Positions 39,687 to 49,148 of a DNA stretch of 64,000 nucleotides are shown in pieces (position 1 is the stretch's first letter; every line of letters starts with the position of its first letter). Position numbers and translations under genes: made by a program. Origin of the DNA: Parerythrobacter lacustris (lineage in GTDB: Bacteria > Pseudomonadota > Alphaproteobacteria > Sphingomonadales > Sphingomonadaceae). The DNA lies in contig NZ_JANKHH010000001.1 of assembly GCF_024626475.1 (NCBI RefSeq), positions 186,001 through 250,000 on the forward strand, given 5' to 3'. The notes under the pieces were generated by a model. It had not been told where the DNA came from, searched no databases, and saw only the letters and a list, made by a program, of their open reading frames with translations.

Positions 39687-42410
39687 TCAGAAGCGGAAAC
39701 GGCCGGTAATGCCGTAGGTCCGCGGTTCGGCAAGGAACTGCGAGAAGATCTGCCGTCCGCCGGGATAGACCGGATCGACGAATGGTGCGGCCGTCGTGCC
39801 CGCCTGGAACGGCGAGTTGAACGCGACCTGCGCATAATCCTTGTCGAAGATGTTCTGCGCCCAGGCCTCGATGCTCCACTTCTCGTCCGGACCGCGAACC
39901 CCGATGCGGGCGTTGAAGATGGCATAACCGTCCTGCTCCTTCTGCGGGAACAGGTCCGAACCGGTGTTGTAGTCGTCGGTCATGCGGCCATCGAAATAGA
40001 CCAGCCCGCTCAGACCGCTGTCGCCGATGTCAGGCGTCCAGGTCACGCTCCCGGTGGCGACGATTTCAGGTGCGTTGGAGAGATTGTCGCCCGGCAGTTT
40101 GCGCAGCGCCTGATCGAGCGGCAGGCCATTGGCATTGCCGACCAGATCGTCGGCAAATTTGGTCTGCGCATAGGTCAGGCCGGCACCCACGCGGAAATTG
40201 CGCGCCGGGACCAGCTGCGCTTCGAGCTCGAAGCCCTGGGTACGCACGCCATAGCTGACATCGTCCGCCGCGCAGGCACCGGTCGCGTTGCTAAGATCGG
40301 TATCCGCATTCGGCCCGCCGGTCAGCTCGCCGCCGCAGCCATTGATCGTGGCGACCAGGAAGACCGAGCCGTTGAAGGTGTTCAGCTGGAAATTGCTGAA
40401 GTCGGAACGGAATGCCGAAACGCTGACGCTGAACGGGCCGGTCGCATATTTCGCGCCGAGCTCGTAGCTGTCGACCAGCTCGGGATCGAACTGGAGGTTG
40501 CCGACCAGCGCCTGCGCCCCGCCGACCGAGGCGAAGGTGGGTATCGACGATTTGAGCGCCGAGCGGTCGAGGTTGAACCCGCCTGCCTTGTAACCGCGCG
40601 CGAAGCTTGCGTAGAGCAGCAGGTCGTCGACCGGCTTGTACGAAAGGATTGCGGTGCCGGTCCATTCGTCCTCGCTGCGGTCATCGCTGATCGAGACGCC
40701 GTTGAGCTCGGCGGTCGAGTTGCCCTGGCAGCCAAGGCCGATCAGGCCGCCCGCCGTGGCCGCCAGCGACGGGTTGGTCAGGAAACCACCGACAAGGCCC
40801 TGGATCGTGGTGCAGGCGGTGTTGTCGTTGCCGAAGGTGGCCGCGAAGTCCTTCTTGTCGTTGGTGTAGCGCAGGCCGAGGGTCAGATCGAGGCTGTCGG
40901 TGATGTGCACGATGTTGTGGGTGAAGATCGCCCAGTTCGAGCCATCCTGCATGTACCGGTCGTTGGTCGTGCCGCGATCGCTGATGCCGTCGAGTGCGTC
41001 CAGTGCTGCGTAGATCGCAGGCGAAGCGGCGCCGAACGCTGCCGGACGCGCCGCAAGGCAGCCGGGCGACGACGGCGAATAGAGCCCGGCGAACCCACCG
41101 CCCGAGAAGAGGCGGCAGCTTACGAACCGGCCGTAGTCCTCGCCGAAGCGCAGGTTGTCGCGCACGGTCAGCTTTTCGTTGGCGTAGAACCCGCCGACGA
41201 GCCAGTCGAGCGTTCCGTCGAACGCCTCGCCCTGCAGGCGCAGTTCCTGGGTGAAGGTGTGGAACTGGCGGTAGGCGTCATCGCTCGGCGCGCGGTACAG
41301 GATGTCGACAGTGCCGTAGTCGGTGTCCGACGCCTGGCCCGAACGGTATTCGCGATAGGCCGTGATCGAGGTCAGCGTGGCACCGCCGAGATCCCAGTCG
41401 ATCTGGCCCGAGAAGCCGTAATCGGTGGTCTCGCCGGCGAAGCTTCGGCCAGGAGTGACCGAGACGTCGCGCCCATAGCCCTGGTTGAAGGCGCTCAGAT
41501 TCTGGCCGAGATCGCGCAGCACGTTGATGATGTTGTTGCCATCTTGCTGCAGCGGGGTCAGCGGGTTGGAAGGGTTGTTGAGATTGCCGATGAACGGATT
41601 GACGCTGCTGTCGACATAGGTGGCTGCGCAGCACTTCTCGTCACGCCTGGTATAGTCGGCGATCAGGCGGATAGAGAGATCGTCATTCGGTTCGAGCAAC
41701 AGCTGCCCGCGCACAAAATAGCGGTCACGGTCGTTGATGTCGGTGTTGTTGGCTGCGTCGCGATAGAAACCGTCGCGCTTGGACCACACCCCGTCGACCC
41801 GCACGGCGATCGTATCGGAAATCGGTCCGGTGATCCCGCCCTCGAGGCGCATCGCGTCGTAGTTGCCATAGGTGAAAGCACCGTATCCACCGAAGGTGAA
41901 TTCGGGTTCGGCGGTATAGATGCTGAGCAGGCCGGCCGAAGAGTTGCGGCCGCCGAGCGTGCCCTGCGGGCCGCGCTGCACTTCGACCCGGTCGATCGGG
42001 CCGAGCTCGTTGAGGCCGATCCCCGAGCGCGAGCGGTAGACGCCATCGATAAACACCGGAACCGAGCTTTCCAGGCCGGGGTTGTCGCCCACCGTGCCGA
42101 TCCCGCGAATACGCGCCGAGCCATTGGCTTCCGAACCGGTCGAGGACACGAGCAGTGAGGGTGCGACCTGGTTGAGCTGGCGGATATCGCTCGCGCCGCT
42201 GTTCTGCAGCGTCTCGCCCGACACGGCGGAGATCGCGACCGGCACGTCGGCCAGCGACTGTTCGCGGCCCTGTGCGGTAACGATGATGATGCCGTCGTCG
42301 AACTCTTCGGCGCCTTCGGCGGTTTCATCCTGCGCATAGGCGGTATGCGGGGCCAGCATCATGCCGGCACCGAGCAGGGCAATCGCACGAAGCGAAGTAA
42401 AGCTTTTCAT
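39687..42410 (-). CDS. TonB-dependent outer-membrane receptor
   Basis: A 907-residue receptor with signal LRAIALLGAGMMLAPHTAYAQ, TonB-box-like GIIIVTAQGREQSLADVPVAISAVSG, a plug (LQNSGASDIRQLNQVAPSLLVSSTG to VEVQRGPQGTLGGRNSSAGLLSIYTAEP) and a barrel ending RTYGITGRFRF. The plug type is common in sphingomonads for siderophores, carbohydrates or aromatic ligands; the ligand is unknown. Several cysteines occur in pairs in barrel loops (EKCCAATY, NGCGGEL...TGACAADD), suggesting disulfides. GGGAGAGG precedes the ATG. Upstream lie repeated CGTAAA motifs (42430-42445). A terminator follows. Confidence 0.93.
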   Translation of the reverse strand: MKSFTSLRAIALLGAGMMLAPHTAYAQDETAEGAEEFDDGIIIVTAQGREQSLADVPVAISAVSGETLQNSGASDIRQLNQVAPSLLVSSTGSEANGSARIRGIGTVGDNPGLESSVPVFIDGVYRSRSGIGLNELGPIDRVEVQRGPQGTLGGRNSSAGLLSIYTAEPEFTFGGYGAFTYGNYDAMRLEGGITGPISDTIAVRVDGVWSKRDGFYRDAANNTDINDRDRYFVRGQLLLEPNDDLSIRLIADYTRRDEKCCAATYVDSSVNPFIGNLNNPSNPLTPLQQDGNNIINVLRDLGQNLSAFNQGYGRDVSVTPGRSFAGETTDYGFSGQIDWDLGGATLTSITAYREYRSGQASDTDYGTVDILYRAPSDDAYRQFHTFTQELRLQGEAFDGTLDWLVGGFYANEKLTVRDNLRFGEDYGRFVSCRLFSGGGFAGLYSPSSPGCLAARPAAFGAASPAIYAALDALDGISDRGTTNDRYMQDGSNWAIFTHNIVHITDSLDLTLGLRYTNDKKDFAATFGNDNTACTTIQGLVGGFLTNPSLAATAGGLIGLGCQGNSTAELNGVSISDDRSEDEWTGTAILSYKPVDDLLLYASFARGYKAGGFNLDRSALKSSIPTFASVGGAQALVGNLQFDPELVDSYELGAKYATGPFSVSVSAFRSDFSNFQLNTFNGSVFLVATINGCGGELTGGPNADTDLSNATGACAADDVSYGVRTQGFELEAQLVPARNFRVGAGLTYAQTKFADDLVGNANGLPLDQALRKLPGDNLSNAPEIVATGSVTWTPDIGDSGLSGLVYFDGRMTDDYNTGSDLFPQKEQDGYAIFNARIGVRGPDEKWSIEAWAQNIFDKDYAQVAFNSPFQAGTTAAPFVDPVYPGGRQIFSQFLAEPRTYGITGRFRF

Positions 42411-42429
42411 CTAGCACCTCTCCCAAGGG

Positions 42430-42445
42430 TTTACGTTTACGTTTG
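42430..42445 (-). promoter_or_regulatory. CGTAAA direct repeats upstream of the TonB receptor
   Basis: On the minus strand this reads CAAACGTAAACGTAAA, 20 bp before the receptor start. The CGTAAA half-sites match those of the palindrome at 4578-4599. It may be an operator; no regulator of the expected class is encoded in this window. Confidence 0.35.
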
Positions 42446-42446
42446 T

Positions 42447-42477
42447 GGAAAGCGGGGTATCGCGATTTCCCCTTTCC
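42447..42477 (-). terminator. Weak hairpin after glnD
   Basis: GGAAAG-CGGGG (42447-42457) pairs imperfectly with CCCC-TTTCC (42469-42477), about 50 bp beyond the glnD stop. There is no T-run, so its function as terminator is doubtful. Confidence 0.3.
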
Positions 42478-42526
42478 GCCAAGGAACACTCTGCAAACGG
42501 CGGATTTTCGCGGTTAAGTGTTGCTT

Positions 42527-45286
42527 CTATGCCTCTTCCAGCTCGGCCTGCCGCTGGTCGCTGGCGGCTTCCAGCAGCGCGTTCTCGATCGCCGCGAGCC
42601 GGTCGGGTGCGGTGATCTTCTGGCCCAGCAGGTCGGTGACGTAGAAGGTGTCCGCCGCGCGCTCGCCATAGGCGGTGATATGCGCCGAATGGACCACCAG
42701 CTGGCTTTCGAACAGGCTGCGCGCAAGGCGGTTGAGCAGCGCCGGTCGGTCGCGGGCGTTGACCTCGATCACGGTGAAGCGGTTCGAGGCGCTGTTGTCG
42801 AATATCGCCCGTGGCTGCACCTCGAACGCCTTGGCGCGGCTGCGAGGCAGCGGCCGGCGGGCGAGCTGTGGGGCCAGCTCGATCCGGTTGGCCAGCGCAT
42901 CGGCGATCGATTTCTCGATCCGGACGAGCTGCCCGTCCTCGCGGAACGGCTTGCCCAGCGGGTCCTGCACCAGAAAATTGTCGACCGCCCAGCCGTTGCG
43001 GGTGGTGTGGATCCGCGCGTCGATGATGTTGGCGCCCGCCAGGTGGATGCCGCCGGCGATGCGGTAGAACAGGCCGGGATGGTCGGCGGCGATCACGCTG
43101 ACCAGCGTCGCGCCACGCGCGGGGTAGAATTCGCAATGGACCGACAGCTTCCCGTTGCGCCCGCGCACCTGCGCATACTGCACCAGATTGCGTTCTATCA
43201 CGTCCTCCGGCTCGGCAATCCAGTAAGCGTCGGTGAACACCTTGGTGAATTTCTCGATCAGCCCTGCCTGATACCCCAGAACCGCCGCCACAGCGGTCTT
43301 CTTGGCTGCTACCATCTGGTCGCGCCCATGCCGCATATGGCCGAGCCGCAGCCGTTCCTGCGCCGCGTCGTAGAGATTGCCCAGCAGCTGACGCTTCCAG
43401 CTGTTCCACACTCCCGGGCCGACTGCACGGATATCGACAGCGGTCAGGATCAGCAGGTTGCGCAGCCGCTCGAGGCTCTGCACCTCGCCGACGAAATCCT
43501 CGATCGTCTTGGGATCGGTCAGGTCGCGCTTGAACGCGGTCGCGCTCATCAACAGGTGCTGGCGCACCAGCCAGGCAACCAGCCCGGTCTCGCCGTCCGT
43601 CAGGCCGAAACGCGGGCACAGCCGCTCGGCCACTTCTCCGCCGAGCACCGAATGGTCGCCGCCGCGCCCCTTGGCGATATCGTGCAGCAGCACCGCGACA
43701 TAGAGCGCACGGCGCGAGGCGATGCGGTGGATCAGCCGGGTCGAACGCGGATGGTCCTCGACCAGCTCGCCCTGCTCGATCTTGGCCAACAGGCCGATCG
43801 CGCGGATGGTGTGTTCGTCCACCGTGTAGTGGTGGTACATGTCGAATTGCATCTGCGCGTTGACCTTGCCAAAATCGGGCACGAACTTGCCGAACACGCC
43901 GGCTTCGTTCATCCAGCGCAGCACCGTCTCAGGATCGTTGCGGCCCGCGAGCAGGTCGAGGAACAGCGCATTGGCGCGTGGATCGTTCTGCACCTCGGCC
44001 TTGATCAGCCCGGAATCGCGGTCGGCCTGGCGCATGGTTTCGGGGTGGATCTCAAACCCGTCGGCCTCGGCGATCTGGAAGATCTCGATCAGCCGCACCG
44101 GGTCCTTGCGGAACCAGTCGTCGCTCGGCGCGGCGATCCGGCCGCCGAACACGCGGTAACCCTTGTGGTCGCGCGGGCGGGCCTTGAATCCGGCGAGGAA
44201 GCCGCGCCGCGCGCGCTTCTGGGCGAACTGCTCGTCGATATGCGCGAGGAACACGCCGGTCAGGCTGCCGACGCGTTTCGCCTGGAGGAAATAGAACTGC
44301 ATGAAGCGCTCGACCGCACTCTTGCCGGTGCGATCGGCGAAGTTCATCCGCTCGGCCACCTGGCGCTGCAGGTCGAAGGTCAGGCGGTCCTCGGGCCGGT
44401 TGGTGATCGTGTGTAGATGACACCGGACCGCCAGCATGAAGCCTTCCGCGCGGCGGAAGCTGCGATATTCCTTGGCGGTGAACAGCCCGACGTCGACCAG
44501 CTCGGCGGCGACGCGCACCTTGTGGATGTATTTGCCGATCCAGTAGAGCGTATGCAGGTCGCGCAGGCCACCCTTGCCATCCTTGACGTTGGGCTCGACG
44601 ACATAGCGCGTGTCGCCCATGCGCTTGTGGCGGGCGTTGCGCTCCTCCAGCTTCTCGGTGAGGAATTCGCGCTCACTGCCATGCGCGACATCGGCCCAGA
44701 AACGCCGCCTGACTTCCTCGTAGAGCTCCTGGTCGCCCCACACGTAGCGCCCCTCGAGCAGCGCGGTGCGGATGGTCAGGTCTTCCTTCGCCATGCGCAC
44801 GACATCGTCCGGCGTGCGGCTCGAATGGCCGACCTTGAGGCCGAGATCCCACAGGAAATAGAGCATCGCTTCGATCACCTGCTCGCACCACGGCGCGCGG
44901 CGGGTGGGGGTGAGGAAGGCGATGTCGACATCCGAATGCGGTGCCATTTCCGCCCGCCCGTATCCGCCGACCGCCATGATCGACAGCCGCTCGCCCGACG
45001 AACGGTTGCCAGGCGGATAGACGCGCTCGACCACGTGATCGTGCAGCAGCCGCACGATCTGGTCGACCAGGAAGGCATGGCCCGCGCAGCAGTCGTGCCC
45101 GGCGGAAGGTTTCGCTTCCAGCCGTTTCGCCAGCTCGGCGCGCCCGCCCTCCAGCGCGTCGCGCAGCAGGGCGACAATGGCTTTGCGCCCCTTGTCGCCC
45201 TGTTCGGCATGGATCGCGCCAATGGCTTCGGCGAGCCCACGGCGGTCGATCACCTGCCGCTGGTTGGGGATGGCGAGCTTCTTCAA
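42527..45286 (-). CDS. glnD: [Protein-PII] uridylyltransferase / uridylyl-removing enzyme
   Basis: A 919-residue nitrogen sensor that uridylylates PII at low glutamine and removes UMP at high glutamine. The nucleotidyltransferase domain has VGGYGRAEMAPHSDVDIAFL. A central region follows (VVEPNVKDGKGGLRDLHTLYWIGKYI), an HD domain (AVLLHDIAKGRGGDHSVLG), and two C-terminal ACT domains (TLVSVIAADHPGLFYRIAGGIHLAGANI; RFTVIEVNARDRPALLNRLARSL). The TTG start overlaps the stop of the acyl-CoA synthetase gene (TTGA); no ATG lies near the N-terminus of the conserved region. Confidence 0.95.
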   Translation of the reverse strand: MKKLAIPNQRQVIDRRGLAEAIGAIHAEQGDKGRKAIVALLRDALEGGRAELAKRLEAKPSAGHDCCAGHAFLVDQIVRLLHDHVVERVYPPGNRSSGERLSIMAVGGYGRAEMAPHSDVDIAFLTPTRRAPWCEQVIEAMLYFLWDLGLKVGHSSRTPDDVVRMAKEDLTIRTALLEGRYVWGDQELYEEVRRRFWADVAHGSEREFLTEKLEERNARHKRMGDTRYVVEPNVKDGKGGLRDLHTLYWIGKYIHKVRVAAELVDVGLFTAKEYRSFRRAEGFMLAVRCHLHTITNRPEDRLTFDLQRQVAERMNFADRTGKSAVERFMQFYFLQAKRVGSLTGVFLAHIDEQFAQKRARRGFLAGFKARPRDHKGYRVFGGRIAAPSDDWFRKDPVRLIEIFQIAEADGFEIHPETMRQADRDSGLIKAEVQNDPRANALFLDLLAGRNDPETVLRWMNEAGVFGKFVPDFGKVNAQMQFDMYHHYTVDEHTIRAIGLLAKIEQGELVEDHPRSTRLIHRIASRRALYVAVLLHDIAKGRGGDHSVLGGEVAERLCPRFGLTDGETGLVAWLVRQHLLMSATAFKRDLTDPKTIEDFVGEVQSLERLRNLLILTAVDIRAVGPGVWNSWKRQLLGNLYDAAQERLRLGHMRHGRDQMVAAKKTAVAAVLGYQAGLIEKFTKVFTDAYWIAEPEDVIERNLVQYAQVRGRNGKLSVHCEFYPARGATLVSVIAADHPGLFYRIAGGIHLAGANIIDARIHTTRNGWAVDNFLVQDPLGKPFREDGQLVRIEKSIADALANRIELAPQLARRPLPRSRAKAFEVQPRAIFDNSASNRFTVIEVNARDRPALLNRLARSLFESQLVVHSAHITAYGERAADTFYVTDLLGQKITAPDRLAAIENALLEAASDQRQAELEEA

Positions 45287-46986
45287 GCGCCGATCGGGTC
45301 GTCCGCAAACTGCTTGCGAACCGTCCGCTTGTCGATCTTCTGCGTGCCGAGGCGGGGCAGCGGATCGTCGCTCTGCCAGATATGTTCGAGCAGCGGCACC
45401 TTGAACGGGGCGATATGTTCGAGCAGGAAATCGCGCAGGTCTTCGGATGCGATATGCTGGCCGGGCTTGACGTAGAACACCGCCGCCGGAAGCTCGCCGA
45501 ACCGCTCCTCCGGAACCCCGAAGACCGAACATTCGGCGATCGCGTCATGCGCATAGATCGCTTCTTCCACCTCGATGCAGCTGATGTTCTCGCCGCCACG
45601 GATGATGATGTCCTTCTTGCGGTCGACGATGAACAGATAGTCGTCCTCGTCGAGATAGCCGAGGTCGCCGGTGCGGAAATAGCCGTCGGAAGTGAAAGCA
45701 GCCTCGGTCGCCTCGTCGTTCTTCCAGTAGCCGCGGAAGTTGCAGATCGTGCGCATGCATACTTCGCCGACCGCGCCCTGCGGCAGTTTGTTGCCGTCGT
45801 CGTCGAGGATCGCGAGGTCGACCAGCGGGCGGCTGGCGCGGCCGGTCGAGCCGGGCTTGGCGAGGTAGTTCTCGTTGAGATTGCCGCAGCCCACGCCATT
45901 GGTTTCGGTCAGGCCGTAGCCGAGCAGCGGGAAGCCGTCGGGAAACGCCTTGCGGATCTTGGTCACATGCTCGACCGGGCGCGGCGCGCCGCCCGCAGCG
46001 AGGCTCTTGAGCGCCGAGAGGTCGAACTTCTCGCGCTCCGGGTGGCTCGCCATCTCGTAGGTCATCAGCGGGACTCCGGCGAAATAGCTCACTTTCTCGG
46101 CTTCCATCAGCCGCATCGCCTCGTAGGCGTCCCACTTGGGCATCAGCACGACCTTGCGCCCGATGGCGTAGGACTGGAGGAACAGCGGCACCTCCCCGGT
46201 GACGTGGAATAGCGGCACCGCGATCAGCGTGGAGGGCTGCTGGCTGACATCCTCGCCCTTGCCTTCCATATAAAGCTTGGCCATCGCGCTTTGCGAGACG
46301 TAGCTCATCACCCCGTGGACCACGCCGCGATGGTCGGACCACGCGGCTTTCGAACTGCCGGTCGAACCCGAGGTGTAGAGGATCGTCGCCATTCCGTCGG
46401 GCGTGAGCTGGCCGAGCATCCGCATCGCGGTGTCGCCGTCGCCCCAGATCGCGGCGAGGCCGGTGGCGGGATCGCAGTCATGGTCGAACAGCACCACTTT
46501 CGCGCTGTGGCCAATCCCGTCGAACCGTTTGGCGCGGCCCGCATCGGCCAGCACCAGATCGCAATCTGCGAGATCGATGCCATAGGCGATTTCCTCGCCA
46601 CTCCAGAACCCGTTGAGCAGCGTGGCGCAGCCGCCGGCCATGATGATGCCCATATAGGCGATGATCCAGTTGGCCGAATTGCGCGCCGCGATGCCCACCC
46701 GGTCGCCCGGTTTCACCCCGTGCATCTGCTCCAGCCCGGCCGCGACATGAGTCGCTGCCAGCCAGGCCTCGCCGAAGGTCAGGCGGCAGTCGCCGTCGAC
46801 CAGGAAGACCTTGTCTTTATGCTCGTTGCAGAAATGCGCGAAATAATGGGCCAGCGTAGGCGGGGCGTGTTTGAACGCCGGGATCTGCACCCCGAACCGG
46901 TCGAACGGCACGGTTTCGAACGGCATCTCCGGCTTCACCAGTTGGTCCATGATCGCGACAAGGGTGTTGTCGAGTGCGGTCGGCAT
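45283..46986 (-). CDS. Acyl-CoA synthetase (AMP-forming, class I adenylate-forming)
   Basis: A 567-residue ligase activating a carboxylic acid through an acyl-adenylate. The P-loop motif ATILYTSGSTGSSKAAWSDH, the A5 motif GYGLTETNG, YFRTGDLGYLDEDDYLFIVDRKKDIIIRGGENISCIEVE and the catalytic C-terminal lysine in GTQKIDKRTVRKQF are intact. It acts in the cytoplasm; the substrate is likely a medium or long acyl chain, but this is not certain. ATG at 46986 with GGAGAGA upstream. The stop overlaps the start of glnD, an unusual coupling of acid activation with nitrogen control. Confidence 0.9.
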   Translation of the reverse strand: MPTALDNTLVAIMDQLVKPEMPFETVPFDRFGVQIPAFKHAPPTLAHYFAHFCNEHKDKVFLVDGDCRLTFGEAWLAATHVAAGLEQMHGVKPGDRVGIAARNSANWIIAYMGIIMAGGCATLLNGFWSGEEIAYGIDLADCDLVLADAGRAKRFDGIGHSAKVVLFDHDCDPATGLAAIWGDGDTAMRMLGQLTPDGMATILYTSGSTGSSKAAWSDHRGVVHGVMSYVSQSAMAKLYMEGKGEDVSQQPSTLIAVPLFHVTGEVPLFLQSYAIGRKVVLMPKWDAYEAMRLMEAEKVSYFAGVPLMTYEMASHPEREKFDLSALKSLAAGGAPRPVEHVTKIRKAFPDGFPLLGYGLTETNGVGCGNLNENYLAKPGSTGRASRPLVDLAILDDDGNKLPQGAVGEVCMRTICNFRGYWKNDEATEAAFTSDGYFRTGDLGYLDEDDYLFIVDRKKDIIIRGGENISCIEVEEAIYAHDAIAECSVFGVPEERFGELPAAVFYVKPGQHIASEDLRDFLLEHIAPFKVPLLEHIWQSDDPLPRLGTQKIDKRTVRKQFADDPIGA

Positions 46987-47169
46987 CGGGCATTCTCTCC
47001 TTTGGTGGTCCGGGAAGCGCGGGACTCCGCAGGGCCGGGGGAAAGCCGGCCCGGCAGGCAAAGCGAGGGTTCCCCCCGTCTTCCACCTATGCCAAAGGCC
47101 AGCCAGCGCCTATGGAACGCGCGACACGGATATCGCGTGATTTGTCACAGTCTCTAGGGGGTCGAGCCT

Positions 47170-48093
47170 TTGCTGTCACTACTCGCCGCAACTGCCGCTG
47201 CCAGTACGCCCGGCGTGCCGATCGAATGGAGTTCGCTCGGGCTGAGCGAGGGAATCGATCTCGGCATCTTCACGCTGCGCTACTACTCGCTGGCCTATCT
47301 GTTCGGCATCCTGTTCGCCTATTGGCACCTGTCGAAGATGATCAAGCAGCCCGGTGCGCCGATGGCCGCGCGCCATGTCGAGGACCTGTTTTTCTACTGT
47401 TTCCTCGGGGTGATCCTCGGTGGGCGGCTAGGTTACGCGATGTTTTACGACCAGAGCCTATTCACGGAATTTTCCGAAGAAGGCTGGGTGTCATGGAAGC
47501 TGCTGCGATTGTGGGATGGCGGGATGAGCTTCCATGGCGGGCTGCTCGGCGTGGTCGCCGCGATCGGGTGGGTTTCGTGGCGAGAGAAGCTGAGCTTTAT
47601 CCGGGTATGCGATTATGTCTCGGTCACCGTGCCGGTCGGCATGTTCCTCGGGCGGCTGGCCAATTTCGTGAACGGCGAACTCTACGGCCGGGTCACCGAT
47701 GTGCCGTGGGCGATGAGCTTTCCCGAACTGATCAACGGCGCGGTGATCAACGGCCCGCCGCGCCATCCCTCGCAGCTCTACCAGGCAGGGCTCGAGGGCC
47801 TCGCGCTGATTGTCGTCATGCTGCTGCTGTTCTGGAAAACCCGCGCGCGCTACCGCCCCGGCCTGCTGGTCGCGACCTTTGCCACCGGCATGGGCCTCGC
47901 CCGCTTCGTCAACGAATTCTTCCGCGAGCCCGACGCGCAATTGCTCGAATTCGCGCAGCAGACCGGCCTGTCGATGGGCCAATGGCTGTCGATCCCGCTG
48001 ATCCTTGCCGGGCTGGCGGTGATGGTGTGGACCATCCGCCGCCCCGAAATGAACAGCACTGCCGTGCCGGAGGACAGCGCCAAACCGGCATGA
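47170..48093 (+). CDS. lgt: Prolipoprotein diacylglyceryl transferase
   Basis: A 307-residue inner-membrane enzyme attaching diacylglycerol to the lipobox cysteine of prolipoproteins. It has about seven membrane helices and conserved segments YYSLAYLFGILFAYWH, GGRLGYAMFYD, WDGGMSFHGGLLG, GRLANFVNGELYGRVTDVPWAM (Lgt signature) and RHPSQLYQAGLEGL. Start TTG at 47170, with a G-rich stretch (47157-47163) upstream. The stop overlaps the methyltransferase start (ATGA). It is divergent from the acyl-CoA synthetase gene; the 183-bp gap shows no other feature. Confidence 0.95.
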   Translation: MLSLLAATAAASTPGVPIEWSSLGLSEGIDLGIFTLRYYSLAYLFGILFAYWHLSKMIKQPGAPMAARHVEDLFFYCFLGVILGGRLGYAMFYDQSLFTEFSEEGWVSWKLLRLWDGGMSFHGGLLGVVAAIGWVSWREKLSFIRVCDYVSVTVPVGMFLGRLANFVNGELYGRVTDVPWAMSFPELINGAVINGPPRHPSQLYQAGLEGLALIVVMLLLFWKTRARYRPGLLVATFATGMGLARFVNEFFREPDAQLLEFAQQTGLSMGQWLSIPLILAGLAVMVWTIRRPEMNSTAVPEDSAKPA

Positions 48094-49148
48094 GCGACTT
48101 CGAAAACCTCGCCCTCGGCGATCGTTTCCGTCGGCTGATCCGCAACACCGGTCCCGTCTCGCTGGCTCATTTCATGGGCGAGAGCAACGCGGTCTATTAC
48201 GGCGGCAAGGATCCGCTCGGCAGCGGCGGGGACTTCATTACCGCACCCGAAATCAGCCAGATGTTCGGCGAATTGATCGGGCTGTGGCTGGCCGACATGT
48301 GGATCAAGGCAGGGCGCGACGAGCCGGTGCACTATGTCGAACTGGGCCCGGGGCGCGGGACGCTGGCGTCGGACGCGCTGCGCAGCGCGCGGCGCTACGG
48401 GCTCGAACCGCGGGTGCATTTCGTCGAGACCTCGCCGGCGCTCAAGGACATCCAGCTCGCCGCCGTCCCCGGCGCGATCTGGCACGAGGATCTGTCCACC
48501 GTGCCGATGGAAGATCCGATCCTGCTGGTGGCCAACGAATTCCTCGATGCGCTGCCGGTGCGCCAGCTGGTGCGGACCGCGAATGGCTGGCGCGAGCGGA
48601 TGGTCGGACTCGATGGCGACGCTTTTGCTTTCGTCGCGGGCGGGCAGGCGATGGACGCGGCGGTACCGGTCGAATGGCGCGACGCACCCGAAGGCACGAT
48701 CCTCGAAACCTGCCCCGCCGCCGCAGCGATCCTGTTCGAGGTGGCCGGGCGGCTGGCCGAACAGGGCGGCTGCGCGCTGTTCATCGATTACGGCCATGAT
48801 GCGATGCGCGCAGGATCGACGCTGCAGGCGGTACGCGAGCATCGCAAGGTCGATCCCTTCGCTGCGCCGGGCGAAGCGGATTTGACCGCACATGTCGATT
48901 TCTCCACCCTGTCGCGCATCGCACTGTCGCGCGGCGTGCGGCACCTCGGCACGGTGACGCAGGGCAATTGGCTGCGCGCGCTGGGGATCGAGACGCGGGC
49001 CGAGAACCTCGCCGCCAAGGCCCCGCATTACAAGCCGGAGATCGACGCTGCGCTGCACCGACTGATCGACGACGACCAGATGGGCCAACTGTTCAAGGTC
49101 ATGGGCCTCGCTGCCGAGAACTGGCCCGGCGGGGCGGGCTTTTCCTAG
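48090..49148 (+). CDS. SAM-dependent methyltransferase, MidA/NDUFAF7 family
   Basis: A 352-residue member of the family whose mitochondrial homologue NDUFAF7 methylates an arginine of a complex I subunit. GDFITAPEISQMFGELIGLWL and HYVELGPGRGTLASDALR (SAM-binding glycine motif) are diagnostic, followed by HFVETSPALK and LLVANEFLDALPVRQ, and DYGHD further on. The ATG at 48090 overlaps the lgt stop, the usual lgt-midA arrangement in alphaproteobacteria. The stop codon overlaps the stop of the convergent transporter gene within CTAG. Confidence 0.9.
   Translation: MSDFENLALGDRFRRLIRNTGPVSLAHFMGESNAVYYGGKDPLGSGGDFITAPEISQMFGELIGLWLADMWIKAGRDEPVHYVELGPGRGTLASDALRSARRYGLEPRVHFVETSPALKDIQLAAVPGAIWHEDLSTVPMEDPILLVANEFLDALPVRQLVRTANGWRERMVGLDGDAFAFVAGGQAMDAAVPVEWRDAPEGTILETCPAAAAILFEVAGRLAEQGGCALFIDYGHDAMRAGSTLQAVREHRKVDPFAAPGEADLTAHVDFSTLSRIALSRGVRHLGTVTQGNWLRALGIETRAENLAAKAPHYKPEIDAALHRLIDDDQMGQLFKVMGLAAENWPGGAGFS

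Noticed and set aside
40905-42158. 417-aa plus-strand frame opposite the second TonB receptor
   Set aside because: Shadow frame; the receptor on the minus strand has signal peptide, plug and barrel terminus.
42447-42477. A riboswitch before the TonB receptor
   Set aside because: The hairpin is imperfect and short, and no conserved aptamer such as a cobalamin box is recognisable; kept only as a weak terminator.
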